Of a stretch of 64,000 nucleotides of DNA, positions 1 through 8,329 are shown in pieces (position 1 is the first letter of the stretch; each line of letters opens with the position of its first letter). Under the pieces are notes generated by a model. The model ran no database searches and was not told the DNA's origin. It saw nothing but the letters and a program-made list of their open reading frames with translations. The stretch is from Bacteroidota bacterium (GTDB lineage Bacteria; Bacteroidota; Ignavibacteria; Palsa-1295). The stretch spans positions 62,001 to 126,000 of the forward strand of contig JAFDZW010000002.1 in NCBI GenBank assembly GCA_018266755.1. The letters run 5' to 3'. The translations under genes were made by a program, and so were the position numbers.

Positions 1-607
1 TGTGGTTCGGCGTGAGCGCCTCGACTCTGTTGAACTGGTTGTTAACCATCGAGAACCTGCCGGAATCGTCTTCGAACTCCAATACTGCATTGACCGGAAC
101 ACGGTTATTCCAAACCATCCATTGCATTTCTTCGCCGGAGATGCTCGAATGCGTCGCGATCTGTTCGACATGATCGATTCGATCATAGCGTACCGAATCG
201 TGTCCGTTGACGGCGATCGCATCCGGCATATAGCCGCCGAAGGCGGCGACCGATGGCTCCCCTGCTCCCTGCGTCCCGAAAATCCGGATCGGTTCGTTGA
301 GCGCCAATGCGAAGCCGGAAGAATCCGTACTGCGAAACGCCTGATATCGGCGACGATAAAGACTGTCCGGTTCTCGATGATAACCCTTCAGCGTGGCAAA
401 CCCATACGCAACGGCCGAATCGATGTAGGTTACGCGTACGACGGTGCCGATGTGCCCGTTGATATCGTTGAAGACAGAGACCGTATCGCGTTTGCCGCCG
501 TCGGCAACACTACCGGCAGCAAGGCCAAGAAGACTGCATCCTTCCATCGTGAACTGGGCGACCACCAGCAAAGCCGCAAACAGGATATGGACACGTGTTT
601 TATTCAT
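1..607 (-). CDS. Lipoprotein of unknown function, truncated by the window edge
   Basis: Reading leftward from an ATG at 607, the frame stays open to the window edge (202 codons seen), so the C-terminus is missing. The product starts with a short basic n-region and a hydrophobic stretch (about residues 5-18) ending at FTMEGC. The Cys fits lipidation, although the lipobox is weak, so the protein is probably exported to the periplasm or outer membrane. The rest is soluble, with Tyr, Asp and Arg spread throughout, and belongs to no family I recognise. It is transcribed away from the PTS IIA gene, leaving about 160 nt for divergent promoters. Identity unknown; existence fairly sure because the long plus-strand frame over it has no recognisable content. 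Confidence 0.65.
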   Translation of the reverse strand, partial: MNKTRVHILFAALLVVAQFTMEGCSLLGLAAGSVADGGKRDTVSVFNDINGHIGTVVRVTYIDSAVAYGFATLKGYHREPDSLYRRRYQAFRSTDSSGFALALNEPIRIFGTQGAGEPSVAAFGGYMPDAIAVNGHDSVRYDRIDHVEQIATHSSISGEEMQWMVWNNRVPVNAVLEFEDDSGRFSMVNNQFNRVEALTPNH

Positions 608-735
608 CGTACCGAGGATAATGATGTATGCCAGCGGTACGTGCGCCGCAATGCGATTGTTGCAATGAAAAGAAATTCATGTTGCGCGGCGACGCTGCTG
701 AAGTACTTTCCCTTCGAACGTGGACGTTTTCCTCG

Positions 736-743
736 TAACTTTG
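736..743 (+). promoter_or_regulatory. Possible Bacteroidota-type -7 element (TAACTTTG)
   Basis: TAACTTTG fits the Bacteroidota housekeeping -7 consensus TAnnTTTG and lies 22 nt before the ATG at 766. The expected TTTG element about 20 nt upstream is degenerate here (CTTC at 712-715), so only half of the promoter is supported. If real, it drives the PTS IIA-hisS operon with a very short leader. Confidence 0.35.
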
Positions 744-765
744 TAATCTCTTTTACAACAGCTTG

Positions 766-1233
766 ATGAAGCTCATCACCTATCTTCGCCCGGAGTACGT
801 CGAGATCGGCATTCGTGCCGCCTCGAAGGACGAACTCATTTCCACCATGGTCGAGATTGCGGCCCGCAATCCGAACGTCCTGGATAAATCCAAAGTCGCG
901 ACGGCAATCACCGAGCGCGAGCGTATCATGAGTACCGGCGTCGGAAAAGGGTTTGCGATTCCCCACGGGAAGACAGATGCAGTCAGCGACATCGTCCTGG
1001 CATTCGGCGTCACGGCAGAGCCGGTCGATTATGCATCGATGGATAATGAGCCGGTGCGACTGGTCCTGCTGCTCGTCAGCCGCGAGAGCGATGTCGGCGT
1101 TCGCTTGAAGTTGCTCTCGAGAGCATCGAAAGTGATGAATTCGGAATCTGCACGCAAAGCGCTCACCGAAGCCACATCCAAGGAAGAAGTACTCGAGATC
1201 TTCCGAAGCGAAGAGGAGAAGATCGGAGACTGA
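766..1233 (+). CDS. PTS EIIA (fructose/nitrogen type) domain protein
   Basis: Single-domain EIIA protein of 155 aa, the normal length for PtsN/FruA-type IIA domains. The phosphorylatable His is His67 in the motif GVGKGFAIPHGKT. Family knowledge: such stand-alone proteins accept phosphate from HPr and act either in sugar uptake or as PtsN-like regulators. No permease (IIB/IIC) lies nearby, which favours a regulatory role (inference). A TTG at 763 would add one residue; the ATG at 766 is preferred. Its stop is 3 nt before hisS, so the two are probably co-transcribed. Confidence 0.88.
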   Translation: MKLITYLRPEYVEIGIRAASKDELISTMVEIAARNPNVLDKSKVATAITERERIMSTGVGKGFAIPHGKTDAVSDIVLAFGVTAEPVDYASMDNEPVRLVLLLVSRESDVGVRLKLLSRASKVMNSESARKALTEATSKEEVLEIFRSEEEKIGD

Positions 1234-1236
1234 CGT

Positions 1237-2499
1237 ATGAATATCAAAGCACCGCGCGGAACGAAGGATATCATCGGGCCAGAATCGCTCTTGTGGCAAG
1301 AGATCGAACGCGCCGTCGACGAAACTGCACGCGAGTTCGGATTTCTTGAGATCCGCACGCCGATCTTCGAATCGAGCACACTCTTCAAGCGATCGGTCGG
1401 CGAAGCAAGCGACCTGATGGTCGCAAAAGAGATGTATCTGTTCACCGATAAAGGCGGCGAGGAGATGGCTCTTCGACCGGAGCTCACAGCATCGGTCGTC
1501 CGGGCGGCCGTCGAACACAATCTTCTCAACGCACAGGGCGCTCTGGCAAAGCTCTACTATAACAGTGCGCCGATGTTCCGCTACGAACGTCCGCAGCTTG
1601 GCCGCCAACGGCAATTTCATCAGTTCGGGATCGAACTCCTCGGTTCGGGCAGTCCGCTGGCCGATTTGCAGGTGATCTCGTTCGCACATGCAGTGTATCG
1701 CCGCCTCGGATTTGTGAATTTCGAGCTTCGGCTCAATACGCTCGGTTCGAACGAGGTCCGGGCGAAGTGGCAGGAATATCTTGTCACGTATCTAAAGAAA
1801 TATCTGGGCGATCTTTCGGAAGATAGCCGTCGCCGTCTCGAAACGAACCCGATCCGGATTCTCGATTCGAAGAATCCTCGCGACCGCGAGATCGTCGCCG
1901 ATGCTCCGGCCATTCTCGACTATCTCGACGATGCCGATCGCGCGCACTTCGAATCGCTCGGGCGGCATCTGACCGATGCCGGTATCGTATTTCGTATCGA
2001 TCCGCTGCTCGTTCGCGGTCTCGACTACTACACTCGAACGGTATTCGAGCTAACGTCAAGCGACCTTGGCTCGCAGGATGCACTCTGCGGAGGCGGCAGA
2101 TATGATGCGCTCGTCGAACAGCTTGGCGGGCCGGCGACGCCGGCTGTCGGCTTCGCTGCAGGCGTCGAACGCCTGGTAATCGTGCTTGAAAAACTGCGCG
2201 GCAGCGTCCCGTCGCCCGCGCTCGATGCCTATATCGTGCTGGCGGAGAAGTCTGCAACGCGCCAGCTGATCGACATTTCGAGCCAGCTCCACGGAGCAGG
2301 GTTCAGTTGCCAATATGATCTGCAAGATCGCTCTGTCAAGGCGCAAATGCGCGACGCAGGACGCCTCGGCGCTCGGTTCGTCGTAATGCTTGGCGCTGAC
2401 GAAATCGCAGCAGGAACGGTCACCCTGAAGAACATGGCCGACGGCTCCCAAGAGAGCATCGCCCCCTATCTTCTGCAGGAGCGCCTGAGAAAGCCGTAA
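1237..2499 (+). CDS. hisS: Histidyl-tRNA synthetase
   Basis: Class II aminoacyl-tRNA synthetase that charges tRNA-His in the cytoplasm. At 420 aa it has the usual bacterial length. Motif 1 begins near residue 7 (PRGTKDIIGPES). Motif 2 lies at about 114-135 (FRYERPQLGRQRQFHQFG). The histidine-binding signature RGLDYYTRTVFE and motif 3 (GGGRYDALVEQLGG, then GFAAGVERL) follow at about 260-310. An anticodon-binding domain completes the C-terminus. It lies 3 nt after the PTS IIA gene and is probably translated from the same mRNA. All diagnostic motifs are intact. Confidence 0.97.
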   Translation: MNIKAPRGTKDIIGPESLLWQEIERAVDETAREFGFLEIRTPIFESSTLFKRSVGEASDLMVAKEMYLFTDKGGEEMALRPELTASVVRAAVEHNLLNAQGALAKLYYNSAPMFRYERPQLGRQRQFHQFGIELLGSGSPLADLQVISFAHAVYRRLGFVNFELRLNTLGSNEVRAKWQEYLVTYLKKYLGDLSEDSRRRLETNPIRILDSKNPRDREIVADAPAILDYLDDADRAHFESLGRHLTDAGIVFRIDPLLVRGLDYYTRTVFELTSSDLGSQDALCGGGRYDALVEQLGGPATPAVGFAAGVERLVIVLEKLRGSVPSPALDAYIVLAEKSATRQLIDISSQLHGAGFSCQYDLQDRSVKAQMRDAGRLGARFVVMLGADEIAAGTVTLKNMADGSQESIAPYLLQERLRKP

Positions 2500-2569
2500 T
2501 TTTGCCCCGCGCCGCAGGTGTTCGTGCCTGGCGGCAACACTTACACCACATTCATCGTAGGAAGATCGC

Positions 2570-3346
2570 ATGGAGCCGCTACCACCAGTAAAAGAAGTCG
2601 AATACCGTTGTATCATCGGGAAGGATTTCGACGAGATTATGGGGCAGGAGTACACGACCTTCAGCTTCGAAACCGCAAAGGAATTCTCAAGCTTCCGTTA
2701 TGAGATCGCGGTGCGCTATAAGCTCGAAGGTTCGACGATTGTATTCCGCGTCCTGGGTATGACGGCAACGCGCATGATGATGCCTGCCTTCGGGACGGCG
2801 CAGTCGGTGCTGAAAGTACCGCAATTGCAACCGGGTAAGTACACCGTAACCTTCGTCAAGAGCGACAGTAATGCCAGCGAATTTTTCCTCGAGGTAACGA
2901 AAAAAGGCATTCAGATCATCAAGCCGATCCCGCGCAAGCGTTTTATCGACCTGATTGTCCGCGACGATGCCGCCGCGCATACCCCCAAGGCGATCATTAC
3001 GACGGTCTCCAAGACGCCGCATGCACCGCTCGTCCCGCGTACGATCCAGAAACGTCCGCAACCGCCGACACCGGAAGAACTCGAGATCCTCGCAGCCTTG
3101 CGTGACGAGACACCGGAAGAGCGCGATGCCCGTGAGGAAATGGAGCTCTTCGGCAAGAAACGGGCAGCAAAGAAGGAAAAGGCAAATGCGGCGGCAAAAG
3201 CGAAACCTGCCAAAAAAACAGCTCCTGCCGCTGCAAAACATGCATCTGCCAAGAAAACAGCAGTGAAGCCGAAGGTGAAGGCCAAAGCAAAACCTGCCCC
3301 AAAGGCCAAATCTGCTAAGACCAACAGCAAAAAGAAGAAGAAATAG
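2570..3346 (+). CDS. Unknown protein with a Lys/Ala-rich basic tail
   Basis: A 258-aa product not recognised as a family member. The ATG at 2570 follows an AGGAAG-type ribosome-binding site. Residues 1-115 look like a beta-rich domain (alternating hydrophobic strands, PGKYTVTF near residue 88). A linker follows with Pro, Thr and Arg. From about residue 195 to the end the chain is almost only Lys, Ala and Pro (repeats such as KKTAP, KAKPAK, SKKKKK), like the tails of bacterial histone H1/Hc1 proteins. No signal peptide is seen, so it is probably cytoplasmic and may bind DNA or RNA through the tail (inference). It is followed by the histone H1-like gene. Confidence 0.75.
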   Translation: MEPLPPVKEVEYRCIIGKDFDEIMGQEYTTFSFETAKEFSSFRYEIAVRYKLEGSTIVFRVLGMTATRMMMPAFGTAQSVLKVPQLQPGKYTVTFVKSDSNASEFFLEVTKKGIQIIKPIPRKRFIDLIVRDDAAAHTPKAIITTVSKTPHAPLVPRTIQKRPQPPTPEELEILAALRDETPEERDAREEMELFGKKRAAKKEKANAAAKAKPAKKTAPAAAKHASAKKTAVKPKVKAKAKPAPKAKSAKTNSKKKKK

Positions 3347-3500
3347 CCCCTTTTCGTCGCAACCCCAAGAATCCACAAAATCGTGAATTTTGGGCCGTGC
3401 CGTAGGGAATTACTGTATTTTCGTTCAAAAGGGATGCAGGGTGCCTTCTTCCTTGCTCTATTCCCTATCTAGCTTTTTCACAAATCTAGGAGTACGATAC

Positions 3501-3689
3501 ATGGATCGCTTTAACGAATTGAAAGCACTCGTCGATAGCTTCGAGGCTGATTTCGAGAAATTTTACGTCAAAGGCAATAAGTCAGCCGGCGTACGCGTGC
3601 GCAAGGCGATGAATGAGCTGAAAAAGAAAGCCCAAGAGATCCGTCTGGAAGTTCAGACCCTCAAGGGAGGCGAAGAAAAGCAGGCGTAA
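3501..3689 (+). CDS. Histone H1-like small protein
   Basis: A 62-aa, highly charged and mostly helical protein starting MDRFNELKALVDSFEADF, with the core GNKSAGVRVRKAMNELKKKA. It matches the short H1-like proteins of Bacteroidetes that are assumed to bind the nucleoid. A longer in-frame start at 3390 is rejected because the ATG at 3501 has a good AGGAGT site 8 nt upstream and gives the family's usual N-terminus. Its rightward transcription ends at the hairpin at 3725. No Lys/Ala tail is present; such a tail sits on the preceding gene instead. Confidence 0.85.
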   Translation: MDRFNELKALVDSFEADFEKFYVKGNKSAGVRVRKAMNELKKKAQEIRLEVQTLKGGEEKQA

Positions 3690-3724
3690 GCTTCCGTTTC
3701 AGCCCTCAGGGCGTAAGAAGTGTG

Positions 3725-3770
3725 ACCCTCGTTTCTGCTCGTACAAGGCAGAACGAGGGTTTCCTGTTTT
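3725..3770. terminator. Bidirectional intrinsic terminator
   Basis: Hairpin made of ACCCTCGTTTCTGC (3725-3738) and GCAGAACGAGGGT (3748-3760), with one extra T in the left arm, followed by TTCCTGTTTT. It lies between convergent genes (H1-like gene and the T9SS gene ending at 3769), so it can serve both. The T-run overlaps the stop codon of the minus-strand gene. Confidence 0.8.
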
Positions 3771-4620
3771 AGTGGCGGACGATCAATGTCCGTCCGAACT
3801 GTTTCCCGCCTCCCTCCACCCGCAGATAATACACACCGTTCGATAACGAGGATGCATCGATCGGAAACGATACTTCTGCCGAACCCGACATCCCTGCATA
3901 CACGGTCGACACCTCCTGCCCGTTCACGTTATACACCACTGCTCGCACCATCGATGCGGTGGGGATGCGAAGTCGAACGGTTGAGAACCAAGACACCGGA
4001 TTAGGATACACCGAAAGATCCGACGATTCCCCTTTTTCAAATCCAGTCGCCTCAACCGGATCCGAGAATCCCAGGTCGTCCAACTCGAACCACGTCCCCA
4101 GATGCGGTGCGGTCGATTGAGCACCTTTGATCGAGCAATAGATCAAGATCGTATCCGGAACGTAGGACGAGAACGTATATGAGATCGGAATACTAATCTG
4201 GTCCCATTCACTTACATTGTTCGACGTAATGAGCGAACCGCCCCCGATCGCCGATTCCCCCATTGCGGCAACGAGTGATATCTGAAGGACATCGCCGCTG
4301 TCGGAATGAAATTTGATCCAGCCTGTGAGCGCGCTGACACGCTGATTGACACCGGAGCCTTTATGCGAGGTCGAGCGGTTCTGCAGCGTGGGCGCAAAGA
4401 GGCTATTCGCGTAGCTGACCACTTCGGCACGCAGCGAAAACGAACCCGAATGTGCGTCACTCGATGGGGAGACGTTTATGAGCTGCGGCGCTGCATTCGA
4501 TGTCTGCCAACCGTCGGGCTCGCCATTGGTCCAGGATTCAAACCCCGCATTCAGGATTTGCCCCCGAGCAATGCCAACGCCCAAGAATACAGCACACAGG
4601 ATGGTCAGTGATCGTCTCAT
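3769..4620 (-). CDS. Secreted T9SS protein with N-terminal carbohydrate-binding-like domain
   Basis: A 283-aa exported protein. A signal peptide covers residues 1-20 (RRSLTILCAVFLGVGIARGQ). The domain that follows begins ILNAGFESWTNGEPDGWQ, the typical opening of jelly-roll galactose-binding-like domains in Bacteroidetes secreted proteins. From about residue 200 a T9SS type A sorting domain is seen: SVYPNPV, then VYNVNGQEV, then SLSNGVYYLRV, ending LIVRH. Family knowledge: such domains send the protein through the outer membrane for surface anchoring or release. The ligand is unknown. The leader lies next to an 83-bp palindromic repeat. Confidence 0.85.
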   Translation of the reverse strand: MRRSLTILCAVFLGVGIARGQILNAGFESWTNGEPDGWQTSNAAPQLINVSPSSDAHSGSFSLRAEVVSYANSLFAPTLQNRSTSHKGSGVNQRVSALTGWIKFHSDSGDVLQISLVAAMGESAIGGGSLITSNNVSEWDQISIPISYTFSSYVPDTILIYCSIKGAQSTAPHLGTWFELDDLGFSDPVEATGFEKGESSDLSVYPNPVSWFSTVRLRIPTASMVRAVVYNVNGQEVSTVYAGMSGSAEVSFPIDASSLSNGVYYLRVEGGGKQFGRTLIVRH

Positions 4621-4720
4621 AATATCGGCGGCTCGTGTTCGTTGCGATAACAGAGGCCCGGAAGCCTAAGTTTGGTCAAGAATATTCGAATAGTGCTCAG
4701 GATAGATCCCTATCAGCATT

Positions 4721-4803
4721 GTCATTCCGAGTGAAGCGAAGAATCCCTCGATGAAACGCAGTGAGGCTCCGCCATAGGGATTCTTCGCTTCGCTCAGAAT
4801 GAC
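4721..4803. repeat. 83-bp MITE/REP-like element with 28-bp terminal inverted repeats
   Basis: The left arm (4721-4748) begins GTCATTCCGAGTGAAGCGAA and the right arm (4776-4803) ends CGCTTCGCTCAGAATGAC. The arms are reverse complements at 26 of 28 positions. The element lies in the 305-nt gap between the T9SS gene and the sigma factor gene; no gene or clear promoter is seen in the rest of that gap. Related single arms occur at 26973-27000 and 37975-38002, so this is a dispersed family. No transposase is encoded. Confidence 0.8.
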
Positions 4804-4925
4804 GTCTGCGTAGACAGAGCAAGTGGAGCCGCTACAAATATTCTTGCAACAGGATGTGCGACTTTTTGGAGCGTATTGCCTCTTACTCCATGTAACCGCG
4901 CGGCTACACGTACATATACAACTGC

Positions 4926-5546
4926 ATGAGTAGCGAGCTTCAGCAGAAGCATGATCACTTTTTGTCTCTCTTGACGCCGATCCGAACGTCGTTGGCGCGG
5001 TTCTGCCGTGCCATCACGTCGGACGACGACGCTGCGCGGGACCTCGCCTCAGAAACGATTCTCGTTGCGTACGAACACCTCGAGACACTTCGCGACCCGA
5101 GCCGATTCCGAAGTTATTGCTTCCAGATCGCCTCCCGCCACGCGAAACGATCGAGGTGGCGCGAACGCAACCGGGTCGCCTACGACGCGACGTTCGCCGA
5201 GGCGCTGGCCGATACCGGCCCGAGCCCCGAAACGAGCGCGGAAGTCCGCCTCCTTTACGAAGCACTCGACACATTGCCGACGAACGTTCGCGATGCGATC
5301 GTGCTCTTCGAGATCAGCGGGCTGTCGCTCGAGGAGATCCGTCAGATTCAGGGCGGATCGCTTTCCGGGGTGAAATCGCGCATTGCACGGGGCCGCAAGC
5401 AACTGGCCCGGTTGCTCGGCGTGCGTGACGATGCGCAGGAGAGTGTCAGAATGGTGGAGAACAACACAACAGAACGAACGCACTATCGCTTCGCACGGAC
5501 CGATGCGTCGGCCCTGCGAGCGAACACGAAATCGACGATCCTATGA
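4926..5546 (+). CDS. ECF-type RNA polymerase sigma factor
   Basis: A 206-aa sigma-70 family protein of the extracytoplasmic function group. Region 2 covers about residues 15-85 (DDDAARDLASETILVAYEHL, then FRSYCFQIASRHAKR). Region 4 covers about 108-163 (LPTNVRDAIVLFEISGLSLE, then GVKSRIARGRKQLARLL). A poorly conserved 40-residue C-terminal extension follows. It overlaps the next gene by 4 nt (ATGA), the usual arrangement for a sigma factor and its cognate anti-sigma factor. Target promoters are unknown. Confidence 0.93.
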   Translation: MSSELQQKHDHFLSLLTPIRTSLARFCRAITSDDDAARDLASETILVAYEHLETLRDPSRFRSYCFQIASRHAKRSRWRERNRVAYDATFAEALADTGPSPETSAEVRLLYEALDTLPTNVRDAIVLFEISGLSLEEIRQIQGGSLSGVKSRIARGRKQLARLLGVRDDAQESVRMVENNTTERTHYRFARTDASALRANTKSTIL

Positions 5547-7213
5547 ATAAGAACGCCCACGAACATCAGCGTCTCGACGATCTCTTCGCCGCTGCCCGGC
5601 GAACAGACCCGCCCGCACCGAGCGAGGCAGACGTGCGAATGCTTCTCGAGCGAGCCGATGCCATGCAGCCAGTTTCACAGTCATTTACTTTGAATAAAGG
5701 AATCTGGATCATGTCAACGATCACAACGCTTTCGGCTGCGGCACTCGTGGCCTACCTATCGATGGGTTCGGCATCCGATCGCACAGCCCCTGCAACCGCA
5801 TCCCGCTCAGCGGAGCGTATGCTGACGGTCACTCCGTCCGATCAGCATACAGCAGTAACCGATACATCCCATCACCCTGCGGTAACGATGCGATTTGTCG
5901 TGAAACCCGACGGAACCTCCACTACCGAACCACGACCGACACAATCGCTCATGGCACCGATGGAGGTACACGGTATCACTCCGGTCGCCATCGACGAATC
6001 GCAACGTCAACACTTCGGTCTCGAAACCGTTGACGGGAAAGGCCTCTCGTACCTCGTCAAAGAGATGAACGGCCGCTATCAACGCTGGATCATCCCCGAT
6101 AAGGGCTGGGGCGTCGTCACAGGGAAGGATGAAGTACCCGCATCGAACATATTCATCCTCAACCCGGTCATCGTCACCGATGCGCGCGGCAATCGTCGGA
6201 TGATCAACTATGTCGATCCGAACCACTCGATCAGCATGAGCCGAAATACCGACGAGATCGACGATAGTTCGACGCATACATTCAAGCAACAATTCAAGTT
6301 CAAGATCGTCGATAGCACCAACGATCCGGTAAGCCGCCTACAGTCGATGCTTCACTTCAATACGAACGATAGCGTCGGCGCCCGGATACAGACCCAACTG
6401 CATCAAGCGCTCAATGAGATCAAGGAATTGACGATCGACACTACAGGCACACACCGAAAGGAGAATGTGAACGTCATGCAGATGATCATTAATGCAGGCG
6501 GAGATAACAAACTCCCGCTCGAAGAACGCGAACGGATGATGCGGAACGAACTGCCGCCGGAGATTCGCGAAGACGACAGCACGAGCACTCCGATGGTCAA
6601 ACGGATCGTTCGCTTTAATATCAATACGGTCTCGAAGAACGGCTCCGATCCGAAGGCCAACACGGTACCGTCGATGGATCACCCCTTCATCTTCCGTATC
6701 GACGACATGAAGGAGGTCGAGGAAACACTCTTTGCGAAGATCAATACCCTTGTCCCGATCCTCGTTCGCGAGGCAACCACCGTCACCCGCAACAGCCGCG
6801 AGAACGTCGACTACGACAACGGCGTGATCTTCTGGTGCGAACCCTCGCCGGAGCTGACGCAGGCGCTTACGTCGCAACGCTCGAACGAACATCCGTTCAA
6901 TACCACTGTCACGAATCAGCCGGTCACTACATCGACCGGCGCACTCTCGAACGCACAGATCAACCCCAACCCGGCATGGGCGACGACCACCGTTCATTTC
7001 ACACTCGCCGAGCCGCGAATGGTTGCATTCTCCGTGCACAACATCCTTGGGAAAAAGATGCTTGATTGCGGCGAAGTAGAGTACGGGGCCGGCGAGCAAA
7101 CGCGCTCACTGTCGCTCGACGGACTTTCCGACGGAATGTACATGGTTGTGATGACCACCGATCACGGCGAGCAGATGATCCAACGAATCGTCGTTCGTCG
7201 GTTGGGCGAATAA
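5543..7213 (+). CDS. Anti-sigma-like membrane protein with a C-terminal T9SS-type sorting domain
   Basis: A 556-aa protein. Residues 1-50 are soluble and contain LDDLFAAARRTDPPAPSEAD, which resembles the cytosolic sigma-binding segment of FCB anti-sigma factors. One hydrophobic helix (about 53-74) follows. Residues 75-460 are a large Thr/Asn/Asp-rich region predicted to be periplasmic. From about 465 the chain has a T9SS type A signature: INPNPAWATTTVHFTLA, then VHNILGKKML, then LSLDGLSDGMYMVVM, ending QRIVVRR. There is no cleavable signal peptide. Overlap with the sigma gene supports an anti-sigma role (inference). The combination of inner-membrane anchor and outer-membrane export domain is unusual. 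Confidence 0.82.
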   Translation: MNKNAHEHQRLDDLFAAARRTDPPAPSEADVRMLLERADAMQPVSQSFTLNKGIWIMSTITTLSAAALVAYLSMGSASDRTAPATASRSAERMLTVTPSDQHTAVTDTSHHPAVTMRFVVKPDGTSTTEPRPTQSLMAPMEVHGITPVAIDESQRQHFGLETVDGKGLSYLVKEMNGRYQRWIIPDKGWGVVTGKDEVPASNIFILNPVIVTDARGNRRMINYVDPNHSISMSRNTDEIDDSSTHTFKQQFKFKIVDSTNDPVSRLQSMLHFNTNDSVGARIQTQLHQALNEIKELTIDTTGTHRKENVNVMQMIINAGGDNKLPLEERERMMRNELPPEIREDDSTSTPMVKRIVRFNINTVSKNGSDPKANTVPSMDHPFIFRIDDMKEVEETLFAKINTLVPILVREATTVTRNSRENVDYDNGVIFWCEPSPELTQALTSQRSNEHPFNTTVTNQPVTTSTGALSNAQINPNPAWATTTVHFTLAEPRMVAFSVHNILGKKMLDCGEVEYGAGEQTRSLSLDGLSDGMYMVVMTTDHGEQMIQRIVVRRLGE

Positions 7214-7240
7214 CACGAGCAACTCGGAGTAAACGCAACG

Positions 7241-7275
7241 AGAAGACGCGCCGAACGGCGCGTCTTCTTGTTTAT
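7241..7275 (+). terminator. Intrinsic terminator after the sigma/anti-sigma operon
   Basis: A 12-bp stem AGAAGACGCGCC / GGCGCGTCTTCT with loop GAAC, followed by TGTTTAT. It lies 28 nt after the stop of the anti-sigma-like gene and shows that the lipoprotein genes downstream form a separate unit or depend on read-through. Confidence 0.85.
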
Positions 7276-7303
7276 AGAGCACGTCATTGCGTATGTTTGC
7301 GCC

Positions 7304-8329
7304 GTGCGAAACGCAATACTCTGCCTCGTTGTATGTATCCTCTGCTCCTGCCGGGACCGTTCCCCCGTGCAGACGAGCGAACGTGCCTTCTATTACTGGC
7401 GGTCGGTATATGCGCCCACGCAGTATGAGCACAACGTCTGCGACTCGCTCCATGTACGCACGCTCTACGTCAAGTTTTTCGACGTCGATCTCGGACAGAA
7501 CGGTCGTCCCTCGCCTGTTGCAACATTGCGGTTCGCATCGTTGCCGGATAGCACTACGCATATCATCCCGACGATTTTTATTACCCAGGCCTGCCTCAAT
7601 GCGCTGCAAGGGAGCGAAGCGGATTCGCTTGCTGCGCACATTTCGACACTGACGGCGCAAATGATCGCATTCGCGCGACTTCGCAGCGTCCCCGAGATTC
7701 AGATTGATTGCGACTGGACGGGCAAGAATTCGCCGGTGTATTTCCAGCTGCTTCGTGCACTCCGTTCCAGCCCGCTCCTTCATGGCCGGCAACTTTCGGC
7801 GACGATACGGCTGTATCAATTGAAGTTCATCTCGAAGGTCGGCGTTCCGCCCGTCGATCGGGGGATGCTCATGTGCTACAACATGGGCGACCTGACCGAC
7901 CCGAATGCGCAGAATTCCATTCTGGATGTGTCCGTTCTCCGACAATATGCATCGAGCATGAAAGCGTACCCGCTTGCGCTTGACATTGCGCTACCGATCT
8001 TCGAATGGAATGTGCTGCTGCGCGACGGAAAATATAAAGCTCTTATTCGCGATTTGCCGGAGTCGGAGCTTGCACGCATCGCCGCGAAGATTGCCCCGCA
8101 TCAGTATTCGCCGATGCTCGACACGGTGATCGATGGGTACGCACTCAAAGGCGGCGATATCATTCGCCACGAAGCGGTTTCGCCCGACGCACTCGAGGAA
8201 TCGGCGAAACTTGCATCGGCCAACCTTGTTCATACACCCGGACGCATCGCGTTTTTCCACCTCGATTCCACTACGATCGCATCATATCATGTCGAGATCC
8301 TGGATCGTCTCTATCGCCGTCTTGAGTAG
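7304..8329 (+). CDS. Lipoprotein with a possible GH18-like TIM-barrel fold
   Basis: About 341 aa from a GTG at 7304. An in-frame TTG at 7268 lies inside the upstream terminator and is less likely. The start gives a compact lipoprotein signal, MRNAILCLVVCILCSC, with lipobox LCSC. The mature part has short strand-like segments in TIM-barrel order: TLYVKFFDVD, EIQIDCDWT (about 131-139), LSATIRLYQ and MLMCYNMGD. These recall the DxDxxD/E, SATIR and YN-D strands of GH18-type hydrolases, but the complete catalytic motif is not present, so activity is uncertain. Its 3' end overlaps the next lipoprotein gene by 41 nt. Confidence 0.75.
   Translation: MRNAILCLVVCILCSCRDRSPVQTSERAFYYWRSVYAPTQYEHNVCDSLHVRTLYVKFFDVDLGQNGRPSPVATLRFASLPDSTTHIIPTIFITQACLNALQGSEADSLAAHISTLTAQMIAFARLRSVPEIQIDCDWTGKNSPVYFQLLRALRSSPLLHGRQLSATIRLYQLKFISKVGVPPVDRGMLMCYNMGDLTDPNAQNSILDVSVLRQYASSMKAYPLALDIALPIFEWNVLLRDGKYKALIRDLPESELARIAAKIAPHQYSPMLDTVIDGYALKGGDIIRHEAVSPDALEESAKLASANLVHTPGRIAFFHLDSTTIASYHVEILDRLYRRLE

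Noticed and set aside
604-1689. Long minus-strand reading frame (361 codons) across the PTS IIA gene and the start of hisS
   Set aside because: It lies opposite two recognised genes with intact motifs, and its product shows no family pattern.
8133-8288. N-terminal extension of the 807-aa lipoprotein
   Set aside because: It overlaps the preceding lipoprotein gene and places the clear lipoprotein signal peptide internally; the ATG at 8289 fits better.
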